NCBI GenBank assembly: GCA_035574295.1
Contig: DATLYX010000010.1
Location: 1 to 64,000, forward strand
Direction: 5' to 3'
Source: PNAI01 sp035574295
GTDB taxonomy: Bacteria; Pseudomonadota; Alphaproteobacteria; Rhizobiales; Xanthobacteraceae
Length of the DNA: 64,000 bases
Shown here: positions 1-7,498 of the stretch, one piece after another
How positions within the stretch are numbered: the first letter of the stretch is position 1
How the letters are laid out: each line of letters opens with the position of its first letter
Program-made: the position numbers and the translations under genes
The notes under the pieces: generated by a model
The model's database searches: none
What the model saw: only the letters and a program-made list of their open reading frames with translations
Told to the model about the DNA's origin: nothing

Positions 1-519
1 CGAAAGGCGCAAGGGCGCGGGCGAGGCGCCCGGGGCAGGTCTTGCGAGGACCCGCCGCAACGCCGGCGCAGCGTTGCGCGCATCTTGCGATCGACGCGCT
101 CGCCTTCCGGCGCTCCACCGCGGCGATTTTGCACCCAAGGACCGCACTTCCTGCACACGGGCGGACCGCGCTTGGCGGTCCTGATCCGGCGGCGTTTCGC
201 CGCCTTCGCCCTGCCCAGTCCAGCTCCTCGCAGGGAGCGGCCGGCCGTATTGCCGGCGGGCGGTGGCCCTGAGCGTCCCGGGATCATGCGTGCGAGGCAC
301 GTGTACGGCAATGCGGGCAATCATCGTCGCACATGTACGACTATTCGTCGATCCACGGGCGATGACAGCGAGTGCATGTGTAGTGGTTTCGGAAACCAAG
401 CCATGGAACAAGCCTGTCGCTTCTATGGGCTGATGTTGCCGTAAATACTCGCCCAATGTGCCGATTCCATGCTGACTGAACATAGGTTAGTGTCCGCTCA
501 GGATCGCGGGTATTCCGGA
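1..519. other. GC-rich leader with no supported gene
   Basis: I see no convincing gene here. The stretch is very GC-rich and its short open frames are arginine/proline/alanine-rich, as expected from composition alone. Bases 188-204 form a perfect 7-bp hairpin (GGCGGCG, loop TTT, CGCCGCC). From about 300 onward the composition becomes more balanced, and the last 100 bases probably hold the lysK promoter, though I cannot assign -35/-10 elements with confidence. The upstream part may be an intergenic repeat or the decayed end of a neighbouring unit. Confidence 0.5.
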
Positions 520-2160
520 ATGATGTCCGTTGCCGAAGCCGCCGCAAGCTTGCGCGAGGTCGCCGAGCACTCGAACGCCTGGCCGTTCGAGGAGGCGCGC
601 AAAATCGTCGCGCGCCTGAAGAAATATCCGAAGGACGAGGTGATCTTCGAGACCGGCTACGGCCCGTCCGGGCTGCCGCACATCGGCACCTTCGGCGAGG
701 TCGCACGGACCTCGATGGTGCGCCACGCCTTCCGCGTGCTCACCGACGACAAGATCAAGACCCGGCTGATCGCCTTCTCCGACGACATGGACGGCCTGCG
801 CAAGGTGCCGGACAACGTGCCGAACAAGGACATGCTGGCGCAGCACCTCGGCAAGCCGCTCACCCGCGTGCCCGACCCGTTCGGCACCCATCCCTCGTTC
901 GGCGAGCACAACAATGCGCGGCTGCGCGCCTTCCTCGACCAGTTCGGTTTCGAGTACGAATTCCTCTCCTCAACTGCGTGCTACACATCCGGCCGGTTTG
1001 ATGCCGCGCTCCTGCGCGTGCTGGAACGGTTCGATCAGGTGATGGCGATCATGCTGCCGAGCCTGCGCGAGGAGCGCGCGGCGACCTATTCGCCGTTCCT
1101 GCCGATCGATCCGAAGAGCGGGGTGGTGCTGCAGGTGCCGGTCATCGCGCACGATGCGGGCGCCGGCACCATCACCTACGAAGACCCGGAGACCGGGCAG
1201 CCGGTCACCGTGCCGGTGACCGGCGGGCGCTGCAAGCTGCAATGGAAACCGGACTGGGCCATGCGCTGGGTGGCGCTCGGCGTCGACTACGAAATGGCGG
1301 GCAAGGATTTGATCGACTCGGTGCGGCTCTCCGGCGAAATCTGCCGCGCGCTCGGCGGCACGCCGCCGGAAGGTTTCAATTACGAATTGTTTCTGGATGA
1401 GAAGGGCCAAAAAATCTCCAAATCCAAGGGCAACGGCATCACCATCGAGGAATGGCTGCGCTATGCGAGCCCGGAGAGCTTGTCCTTGTTCATGTACCGC
1501 GAGCCGAAGGCGGCCAAACGCCTCTACTTCGACGTGATCCCGCGCCACGTGGACGAATATCACCAGTACCTCGAAGCCTATGAGCGGCAGGATTTGCGGC
1601 AGCGGCTGGCCAATCCGGTGTGGCACATCCATGCCGGCTCCCCGCCCAAGGCCGAGGTGCCGATCTCGTTCTCCATGCTGCTGACCCTGGTGTCGTCCTC
1701 CAACGCGGAGAATGCCGAGACGTTGTGGGGATTCATCGGCCGCTACCGACCGGGGGTGACCCCCAAGACGCACCCAAAACTCAACCAGCTTGTGGAGTAC
1801 GCGCTGCACTACTACCGCGACTTCGTGCTGCCGGCGAAAAAATATCGCGCGCCCACGGAGGCCGAGCGCGCGGCGCTCACCGATTTGCGCGATGCGCTGT
1901 CGCAACTGCCGCCGGACGCGAGCGCGGAAAAGATTCAGGAAGTGGTGTACGAAGTCGGGCGGCGCGAGCCGTTTCTCGACAAGACCGGCAAGGTGAAAAC
2001 CAAGGACGGCAAGCCGGGCGTATCGCTCGAATGGTTCAACATGCTTTACCAGGTGCTGCTCGGCCAGGAGAAGGGGCCGCGCTTCGGCTCGTTCGTGGCG
2101 CTGTACGGCCTGCAGAACACCATCGCCATGATCGACGGGGCGCTCGCGCGCAGCGCGTAG
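520..2160 (+). CDS. lysK: Lysine--tRNA ligase, class I (archaeal type)
   Basis: Charges tRNA-Lys with lysine in the cytoplasm. The protein has a Rossmann-type class I aminoacyl-tRNA synthetase core, with a HIGH-like PHIGT motif at about residue 53 and a KMSKS-like KISKSKG near residue 298. It therefore belongs to the class I LysRS found in archaea, alphaproteobacteria and spirochaetes, not the class II LysS of most bacteria. About 546 residues is normal for the family. The start is taken at the first of two adjacent Met codons (520/523), because the 17 residues encoded upstream, back to an ATG at 469, look non-conserved. No clear Shine-Dalgarno precedes either start, so the exact N-terminus is uncertain. 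It appears monocistronic; a CheY-like gene follows 160 bases later. Confidence 0.95.
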   Translation: MMSVAEAAASLREVAEHSNAWPFEEARKIVARLKKYPKDEVIFETGYGPSGLPHIGTFGEVARTSMVRHAFRVLTDDKIKTRLIAFSDDMDGLRKVPDNVPNKDMLAQHLGKPLTRVPDPFGTHPSFGEHNNARLRAFLDQFGFEYEFLSSTACYTSGRFDAALLRVLERFDQVMAIMLPSLREERAATYSPFLPIDPKSGVVLQVPVIAHDAGAGTITYEDPETGQPVTVPVTGGRCKLQWKPDWAMRWVALGVDYEMAGKDLIDSVRLSGEICRALGGTPPEGFNYELFLDEKGQKISKSKGNGITIEEWLRYASPESLSLFMYREPKAAKRLYFDVIPRHVDEYHQYLEAYERQDLRQRLANPVWHIHAGSPPKAEVPISFSMLLTLVSSSNAENAETLWGFIGRYRPGVTPKTHPKLNQLVEYALHYYRDFVLPAKKYRAPTEAERAALTDLRDALSQLPPDASAEKIQEVVYEVGRREPFLDKTGKVKTKDGKPGVSLEWFNMLYQVLLGQEKGPRFGSFVALYGLQNTIAMIDGALARSA

Positions 2161-2255
2161 CGGCGTGGCTATGAACGATGACGTGACGGGGCTGCGGAGG
2201 CGAGACGCCAAGAGAAAAAAGACACCGGTAATTCAAGAGGATAAACTACCCATGG

Positions 2256-2270
2256 TTGCTTATTTAGCAA
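2256..2270. promoter_or_regulatory. Small palindrome upstream of the CheY-like gene
   Basis: TTGCT-TATTT-AGCAA is a perfect 5-bp inverted repeat in a short AT-rich patch 54 bases before the CheY-like start. It could be an operator. There is no T-run to make it a lysK terminator. It resembles a FixK/FNR box but the half-site spacing is 7 rather than 6, so I do not call it one. Confidence 0.3.
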
Positions 2271-2323
2271 ACTGAAACCGAGAGATGCTATGGGTCGCCG
2301 ATCGTGGATCAGGGGGATCTTCG

Positions 2324-2713
2324 ATGGACCGGCTCAACGTCATGGTCGTCGATGATTCTTCGCTGGTGGCGAAGATCGTCGTCGGCAGTCTCGTGCAGTT
2401 GAAGCACAGGGTGGTTGCGGTGGCGCCGACCGGCGCTGCGGCTATTGCGGCTTATCCCACCTGCATGCCGGATGTGGTGTTGATGGACATCACCATGCCG
2501 GACATGGACGGCATCGCCGCGACGGAAGCGATCGTGAAATCCTATCCGGACGTACGCATTATCATCATCACATCGCACGGGGACGAGAGCGTCATCGCCC
2601 GAGCGATGAAGGCCGGCGCCAAGGGCTACATTCGCAAGCCGTTCAGCGTCGAGAAGCTGCGGCTCGCCCTCGCGGATGTGGTCAAGGCGGAATTTGCGCC
2701 CGCCAAGGCATAG
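2324..2713 (+). CDS. Single-domain response regulator (CheY-like)
   Basis: A 129-residue stand-alone receiver domain with no output domain. The VVDDSS acidic pair near the N-terminus, the phospho-acceptor Asp in LMDITMPDMDG, the Thr/Ser switch in IIITSHG and the Lys in YIRKPF are all present, so it should be phosphorylated. ATG 2324 is chosen because AGGGGG lies about 8 bases upstream and the receiver fold begins right after it; an in-frame start 39 bases earlier would add non-conserved residues. No histidine kinase or chemotaxis gene lies next to it, so its partner is unknown. An isolated palindrome sits 54 bases upstream. Confidence 0.9.
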   Translation: MDRLNVMVVDDSSLVAKIVVGSLVQLKHRVVAVAPTGAAAIAAYPTCMPDVVLMDITMPDMDGIAATEAIVKSYPDVRIIIITSHGDESVIARAMKAGAKGYIRKPFSVEKLRLALADVVKAEFAPAKA

Positions 2714-2782
2714 GCGCGCAAACAGGCCGCGCACCTATCTGATGCACGTGAGCGAAAGCTTCACCGATGCGGCGGCGGGCGG

Positions 2783-3418
2783 TTACTGGCTCGCCCAGAC
2801 GATGCGGGCCATCCACAGCACCTCGTCGAGCGGCAGCGTGCGGTCGGGATGATCGTTGTTGAGCGATTTGAGCTCGACCACCTTGTTGGTCTGGCGCTTG
2901 AGTTCTTTTGCCATCACCTCGCCGCTCTTGGTGCGCACCACCACGCGGTCGCCGCGCCGGATGGGCGCGGCCGGCGACACGATGATCACATCGCCGTCGC
3001 GGTAGGCCGGCAGCATGGAGTCGCCGGAAATTTCCAGCGCGTAGGCGTGCTCGTCGTTGATGGCGGGGAACGCGATCTCGTCCCAGCCCTTGCCGACCGG
3101 GAACCCGCCGTCGTCGAAATAGCCGCCGGTGCCGGCCTCGGCAAACCCGATGAGCGGAACCGCCTGCGCCTTGCCGGCGCTCTCGGTGATCAGCGATACG
3201 AAGGTCTCGACGCTGGTGCCGGTGGCGGCGAGCGCCTTGGCGATCGACTCGGTGGACGGCCAGCGCGGCCGTCCCTCCGGGGTGACGCGCTTTGAGCGGT
3301 TGAAGGTGGTCGGATCGAGACCCGCACGCTTGGCAAGCCCGGACGGCGACAGCTTGGCCCGCGCCGCGAGCCGGTCGAGCGCGTTCCAGATCTGGGCATG
3401 GGTCAGCATCGCGGGCAT
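2783..3418 (-). CDS. S24 family LexA/CI-like transcriptional repressor
   Basis: A 211-residue two-domain regulator. The N-terminus (about 1-75) is a helix-turn-helix of the phage-repressor kind (SPSGLAKRAGLDPTTFNRSKR). The C-terminus (about 95-205) is a LexA/UmuD-like S24 peptidase fold, with the serine nucleophile in EISGDSMLPAYRDGD and the general-base lysine in GEVMAKEL. It probably cleaves itself or undergoes a conformational switch in response to stress. It is not LexA proper, since the winged-helix N-terminus typical of LexA is absent. Its end faces the CheY gene and its promoter is divergent from pyrD. ATG 3418 has an AGGG Shine-Dalgarno; an in-frame ATG at 3409 is the alternative. Confidence 0.9.
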   Translation of the reverse strand: MPAMLTHAQIWNALDRLAARAKLSPSGLAKRAGLDPTTFNRSKRVTPEGRPRWPSTESIAKALAATGTSVETFVSLITESAGKAQAVPLIGFAEAGTGGYFDDGGFPVGKGWDEIAFPAINDEHAYALEISGDSMLPAYRDGDVIIVSPAAPIRRGDRVVVRTKSGEVMAKELKRQTNKVVELKSLNNDHPDRTLPLDEVLWMARIVWASQ

Positions 3419-3571
3419 GGTCGCCCTGGGGGTTGTGAGACTATTGTCCAGCAGTTAGGAATTAGTGCCTCAACCCGCATTTGTCCAGGTCCCTGCCACC
3501 CGTTTCTGGCGTGCCAACTTGCAGGGGAGCGGAGGCGCCGATAGGGTCAAATTCTCTCCTGGAGGCCTTCC

Positions 3572-4663
3572 GTGATTGGGCTATTCGACCGCTTGGCGCG
3601 GCCGCTGTTGCGGCTGCTCGACCCGGAAACCGCCCATCGGCTCACCATCACGGCACTCAAATTCTCGTCGAAATCCCCTCCCGACGACGATCCGCGTCTC
3701 GCGGTCCGGGTGTTCGGCCTCAATTTTGCCAATCCGGTCGGTATCGCCGCGGGCTTCGACAAGAACGCCGAAGTGCCGGACGCGCTGCTCGGCCTCGGCT
3801 TCGGGTTCGTCGAGGTGGGCACGGTGACGCCGCTGCCGCAGGCGGGCAATCCGCGGCCGCGGGTGTTCCGGCTCGAGGCCGACGCCGCAGTGATCAATCG
3901 CATGGGGTTCAACAGCGCAGGCGCGGATGCGGCGCTCAGGCGGCTTGCGGCGCGGGGGGGCCGCGGCGGCATCGTCGGGGTGAACATCGGGCCGAACCGG
4001 GATGCACGCGACCGCGCCGCGGACTATGAGCGGCTGGTCGATATGCTTGCGCCGGTGGCAAGCTACATCGCCATCAACGTCTCCTCGCCGAACACGCCGG
4101 GCCTGCGCGACCTGCAACGCACCGCCGTGCTCGACGATCTCTTGGCGCGCGTGATGGCGCGGCGCGACCGCGTGGCGCCGCAGGCCGGGCCGACGCCGGT
4201 GCTGGTCAAGATCGCGCCCGATGTTTCGCTCTCCGAGCTCGACGACATCGTCGGCAGCGCGCGCCGGCGGCAAGTGGACGGCATGATCGTGGGCAACACC
4301 ACGGTCAGCCGTCCGGGCAGTCTGCGCGAGCGCGCGATCGCAAAGCAGGAAGGCGGGCTTTCCGGCCGGCCGCTGTTCGCGCTGTCCACGCGCATGCTGG
4401 CGGAGACCTACGTGCGGGTGGAAGGGGCTTTTCCCTTGATCGGGGTCGGCGGCATCGACTCCGGCGAAGCCGCGCTCGCCAAGATCAAGGCCGGCGCCGA
4501 TCTCGTGCAGCTCTACACCGGCTTGATCTATCGCGGGCCCGGCCTGCTCGGCGAGATCAAGACGGCGCTTTTGCGGGCCCTCGCGGCGGAAAGGGCGGAG
4601 CGCCTCGGCGATCTCGTGGGCGTGAACGCGGCGGCGATGACCGCCGAGAAATGGCCGGCGTGA
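3572..4663 (+). CDS. pyrD: Dihydroorotate dehydrogenase (quinone)
   Basis: Oxidises dihydroorotate to orotate in pyrimidine synthesis and passes electrons to membrane quinone. It is a 363-residue class 2 enzyme: the amphipathic N-terminal helix (FDRLARPLLRLLDPETAHRL) that docks to the membrane is present. The FMN-binding TIM barrel follows, with GIAAGFDKNAE, NRMGFNS, the INVSSPNTPGLR motif bearing the catalytic serine, and the LIGVGGI phosphate-binding loop. The start is GTG at 3572, supported by a GGAGG Shine-Dalgarno 7 bases upstream. A small DUF6460-type membrane gene ends 18 bases after its stop on the opposite strand. Confidence 0.97.
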   Translation: MIGLFDRLARPLLRLLDPETAHRLTITALKFSSKSPPDDDPRLAVRVFGLNFANPVGIAAGFDKNAEVPDALLGLGFGFVEVGTVTPLPQAGNPRPRVFRLEADAAVINRMGFNSAGADAALRRLAARGGRGGIVGVNIGPNRDARDRAADYERLVDMLAPVASYIAINVSSPNTPGLRDLQRTAVLDDLLARVMARRDRVAPQAGPTPVLVKIAPDVSLSELDDIVGSARRRQVDGMIVGNTTVSRPGSLRERAIAKQEGGLSGRPLFALSTRMLAETYVRVEGAFPLIGVGGIDSGEAALAKIKAGADLVQLYTGLIYRGPGLLGEIKTALLRALAAERAERLGDLVGVNAAAMTAEKWPA

Positions 4664-4681
4664 AGCGAAAATTGCCAATTG

Positions 4682-4957
4682 CTATTTGCCCATCGGCGCC
4701 CTGACCAGACGTATGATGAGCCACACCGGGATGACCAGGATGGCGCCGAGCAGAAAATAACGCCACAGCCAATACACGACCTCAAAACCTCGCTCCCAAA
4801 CGGTACGAAACAGCCGGTGCAGGCTGTCCACGATGTTCCAGGGGTCAACACCGAGGGCGGACAGCACCACGCCGATGAGAATCGACAGCAGCACGAGCTT
4901 GCCCGCCACCGCGAGCGGCGGGCCGCCGAAGAAACGTGTCAGCAGCCGGTTGGCCAT
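4682..4957 (-). CDS. Small membrane protein, DUF6460-like
   Basis: A 91-residue protein with two hydrophobic segments (about 14-35 and 62-83), separated by an amphipathic stretch with several aromatic and charged residues, and a short basic C-terminus. Sequence and position next to pyrD match the uncharacterised DUF6460 family of Hyphomicrobiales as I recall it. No function is known. It is convergent with pyrD and seems to be transcribed alone from the 240-base gap before the META-domain gene. The Shine-Dalgarno is weak (GAAAG). Confidence 0.75.
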   Translation of the reverse strand: MANRLLTRFFGGPPLAVAGKLVLLSILIGVVLSALGVDPWNIVDSLHRLFRTVWERGFEVVYWLWRYFLLGAILVIPVWLIIRLVRAPMGK

Positions 4958-5197
4958 GAAATTTCGCTTTCAACTCAATTGCATGCGAGCTCATAGCACA
5001 GCCAGAGCGCGTCCTCCTAGCTCGGGCGTGCGGCAGTGGATTGTGCGCGGCGCGCCATGATTGTGAAAATGTTTGGGCGCGGCAGCCGCAAAGGCATCGA
5101 AACGTTGCCTTATTTGCTGGGGAAGTTTGCGCGACCGCGTGAACGAGAAACTACAGAAGCGTGGCGGAGAATGCGGTCGGCTTCGAGGAGGGAACGC

Positions 5198-5611
5198 ATG
5201 CGACCCGTCTCATACTTGCCGCAAATGCTGACGGTCTTCGTTGTGTCGGCGGCGGCGGCGGCACAGTCGCCCTGGGGATTTCCGATCGGCCAGCGCTTCG
5301 TTGCGGCCTCGCTGAACGGACAGGCCTATCAGGACAAGGCACCAACAATCACCGTGAGGCACGATGCGCAGCGCGGGCTTGCGGGCAGCGGATTTGCCGG
5401 CTGCAATACTTGGTTCGGCAAGGTGACGCTCGGCCAGACGCAATTCGGCGTGGGCGAGCTCGGCACCACCCGAATGTTCTGTGCGGACCAGATGCAGACG
5501 GAAACCGCCTTTCTCGAAGCGCTCAAATCCGCCAAGCGGTGGCGCATGGACGGCAGCGCCCTCGTGCTGGAGGGCGACCAGGTGACGCTGCGGCTGATAC
5601 CCGCCCGGTAG
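5198..5611 (+). CDS. META domain (HslJ-like) secreted protein
   Basis: A 137-residue exported protein. Residues 1 to about 22 are a signal peptide (hydrophobic core LTVFVVSAAAAA). The rest is a META/HslJ-like fold recognised by FAGCNTWFG and the later RMFC, giving two cysteines that may form a disulfide, followed by a short C-terminal strand (LVLEGDQVTLRLIP). HslJ-type proteins are envelope proteins linked in enterobacteria to heat and novobiocin tolerance; the role here is unknown. ATG 5198 is chosen because GAGGAGG lies 7 bases upstream and the signal peptide begins there; upstream in-frame codons give a non-signal extension. Confidence 0.8.
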   Translation: MRPVSYLPQMLTVFVVSAAAAAQSPWGFPIGQRFVAASLNGQAYQDKAPTITVRHDAQRGLAGSGFAGCNTWFGKVTLGQTQFGVGELGTTRMFCADQMQTETAFLEALKSAKRWRMDGSALVLEGDQVTLRLIPAR

Positions 5612-5618
5612 CAACCCT

Positions 5619-6407
5619 TTAGTCGCGGCGGAACACGACGCTTGCGAACCAGCCGGTGAGAAAGGCCATCAACGCGGTGGCAAGACCGTACAGCAGGCCG
5701 TGCTTCTGCGCGGCCTCGGCCACGAACTGCTCGAAACCGGTCTTCACCAGCTCGAATGCCGAACGGGCACGGGTGATCTGGTTGCCGTCAAACAGCAGTT
5801 TCACGTCCACGTCGTAGTTGCCGATCGGCACGTTCGGGGGCAGCGGAATGTCGGCGCGGAACAGCGTCGGCGTCAGAAACGTCACGCCGTTGGTGCGCTC
5901 GCTGTAGAGTTGCTGCGCCATCTTCAGCCGCAGGAAATTGGTGCGGAACGGATCGTCCGGCACGACGTCCGCCACGTCCGGGCCGATCTGTTGCGGCAAC
6001 TGGATAATCTTGAGCCCGATATGCAAGCGGCGGGCGGTCTCGGCGCTGGCCAGCGCCTCGATCGGCCGATTGGTCAGCACCGCAAGGTAGATCGGCACGT
6101 TGATGAAGGTGCGCGAATCGACGTTGGTCCAGATGCCGAGCACCCGACCCTTGCGGCGCGTTACCGCATTCTGGCGCGGGCCGGTGACGGTCACCACCAC
6201 GTCGTAATTGGGACGCAACTGCTGCCCGGGCGGGTCGCGCTCGATGGCGCCGAACAGCGTGATCTGCGTGCCGGTGAAGTTGGACGTGACGAACACGCGG
6301 TGCAGCGACATGGAGGCGATGATGCGCTCGGCGGCCGCTGGCGCCGCACCGAGCGTGCAGCACCCGAACGCCAGCGCGAGCTTCAGGAGGTGATACCGTC
6401 CACGCAT
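5619..6407 (-). CDS. TIGR02186-type membrane protein
   Basis: A 262-residue envelope protein with an N-terminal signal peptide (residues 1-26), a beta-rich periplasmic body, and one C-terminal transmembrane helix (about 237-257) ending in RRD. This layout matches the alphaproteobacterial TIGR02186 family, which is regularly found beside a TauE/SafE permease. Its ATG overlaps the stop of that permease gene (TGATG), so the two are translationally coupled. That suggests a periplasmic accessory of the exporter. Biochemical function is unknown. Confidence 0.8.
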   Translation of the reverse strand: MRGRYHLLKLALAFGCCTLGAAPAAAERIIASMSLHRVFVTSNFTGTQITLFGAIERDPPGQQLRPNYDVVVTVTGPRQNAVTRRKGRVLGIWTNVDSRTFINVPIYLAVLTNRPIEALASAETARRLHIGLKIIQLPQQIGPDVADVVPDDPFRTNFLRLKMAQQLYSERTNGVTFLTPTLFRADIPLPPNVPIGNYDVDVKLLFDGNQITRARSAFELVKTGFEQFVAEAAQKHGLLYGLATALMAFLTGWFASVVFRRD

Positions 6408-7330
6408 CAGCCACCTGCCATGACCCGGATCGAATACAGATCGTCCGGACGCACCATCAGTTGATAGGCGAACCTCAAGCCCACCATCAGCACGAGCCCG
6501 CCCAGCAAAAGGCGCAACCGCTCGCCCGGCATGCTCTGGCCGGCGCGCGCGCCGAACTGGGCGCCGATCACGCCGCCGACCATGAGGATGAACGCCAGAA
6601 CCGCATCCACCAGATGATTGGTGACCGCGTGCATCACCGTCGCCGCCGCCATGGTGACCAGCGTCAGCACCATGGCGGTGCCGATCACGGTCGCGCTCGG
6701 CACGCGCAGGAAATAGATCAGCATGGGGACCAGCAGGAAGCCGCCGCCGATGCCCATGATGGCGCCCAGAAATCCGATCACGAATCCGATCAGCCAGACC
6801 GGGATGGCCGAGACATAGATCTTCGAGCGTTTGAACCGCATCTTCAGCGGCAGCCCGTGCAGCCAGGTGTGCGAACCGCCGCGCCGCAGCACTACCGGCT
6901 TTCCCAGCCGTTCGCGCACGAGCGCGCGCACGCTCTCGGCGATCATCAGGATGCCGACGATCGTGAGCAGCAGAACGTAAGACAGGCCGATGGTGAGATC
7001 GAGCTGATCGAGCGAACGCAAGAGCGTGAACAGCCAGACGCCCACCGCCATGCCCAATATGCCGCCGGCAAGCAGCATCAGCGCCAGCGACAGGTCGAGG
7101 GCATTCCTCCGCCAATAGGAGATGGCGCCTGAGCACGAGGAGGCGGCGATGTGGCTTGCCACGCTCGCCACCGCCACCGCCGGAGAGATGTCGATGAAAA
7201 TGAGCAGCGGCGTCATTAGAAACCCGCCGCCGATGCCGAACATGCCGGAGATGAAGCCGACCGCCAGCCCCATCGCCAGCACCAGGAAGATGTTGACCGG
7301 CAGGTCGGCGACCGGAAGGTAGATCTGCAC
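6407..7330 (-). CDS. TauE/SafE family sulfite or organosulfonate exporter
   Basis: Inner-membrane permease of about 307 residues with 7-8 predicted helices and the duplicated glycine-rich motifs of the family: GFISGMFGIGGGFLMTP in the first half and GAIMGIGGGFLLVPM in the second. Relatives export sulfite, sulfoacetate or related anions; the substrate here is not evident. The start is set at GTG 7330 (protein beginning VQIYLPVADLPVNIF), because family members start at this point and the 30 residues that could be read upstream are arginine-rich and unlike the family. It is the first gene of a two-gene operon with the TIGR02186-type gene. Confidence 0.87.
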   Translation of the reverse strand: MQIYLPVADLPVNIFLVLAMGLAVGFISGMFGIGGGFLMTPLLIFIDISPAVAVASVASHIAASSCSGAISYWRRNALDLSLALMLLAGGILGMAVGVWLFTLLRSLDQLDLTIGLSYVLLLTIVGILMIAESVRALVRERLGKPVVLRRGGSHTWLHGLPLKMRFKRSKIYVSAIPVWLIGFVIGFLGAIMGIGGGFLLVPMLIYFLRVPSATVIGTAMVLTLVTMAAATVMHAVTNHLVDAVLAFILMVGGVIGAQFGARAGQSMPGERLRLLLGGLVLMVGLRFAYQLMVRPDDLYSIRVMAGG

Positions 7331-7498
7331 GCGCGATCCGCTGCTTTTGAGGCGTGTCCGACACGCACGCGCGATGCCACGCGAGGACGCTCCGCGCGCT
7401 GCGATGCGCTTCTCTAGCAATTTGTCAGCGCGGGAGTCGACCCTAAAACGCTGCGGACGCCAATGCGGGCAGCCGCACCCGCGCTGTGCGGCGCCGCA

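Noticed and set aside
42..444. Short overlapping open frames in the GC-rich leader
   Set aside because: Their translations are arginine/alanine/proline-rich with no motif, signal or Shine-Dalgarno, as expected in such composition.
2256..2270. FixK box upstream of the CheY-like gene
   Set aside because: The half-sites are 7 bases apart instead of 6, so it is reported only as a palindrome.
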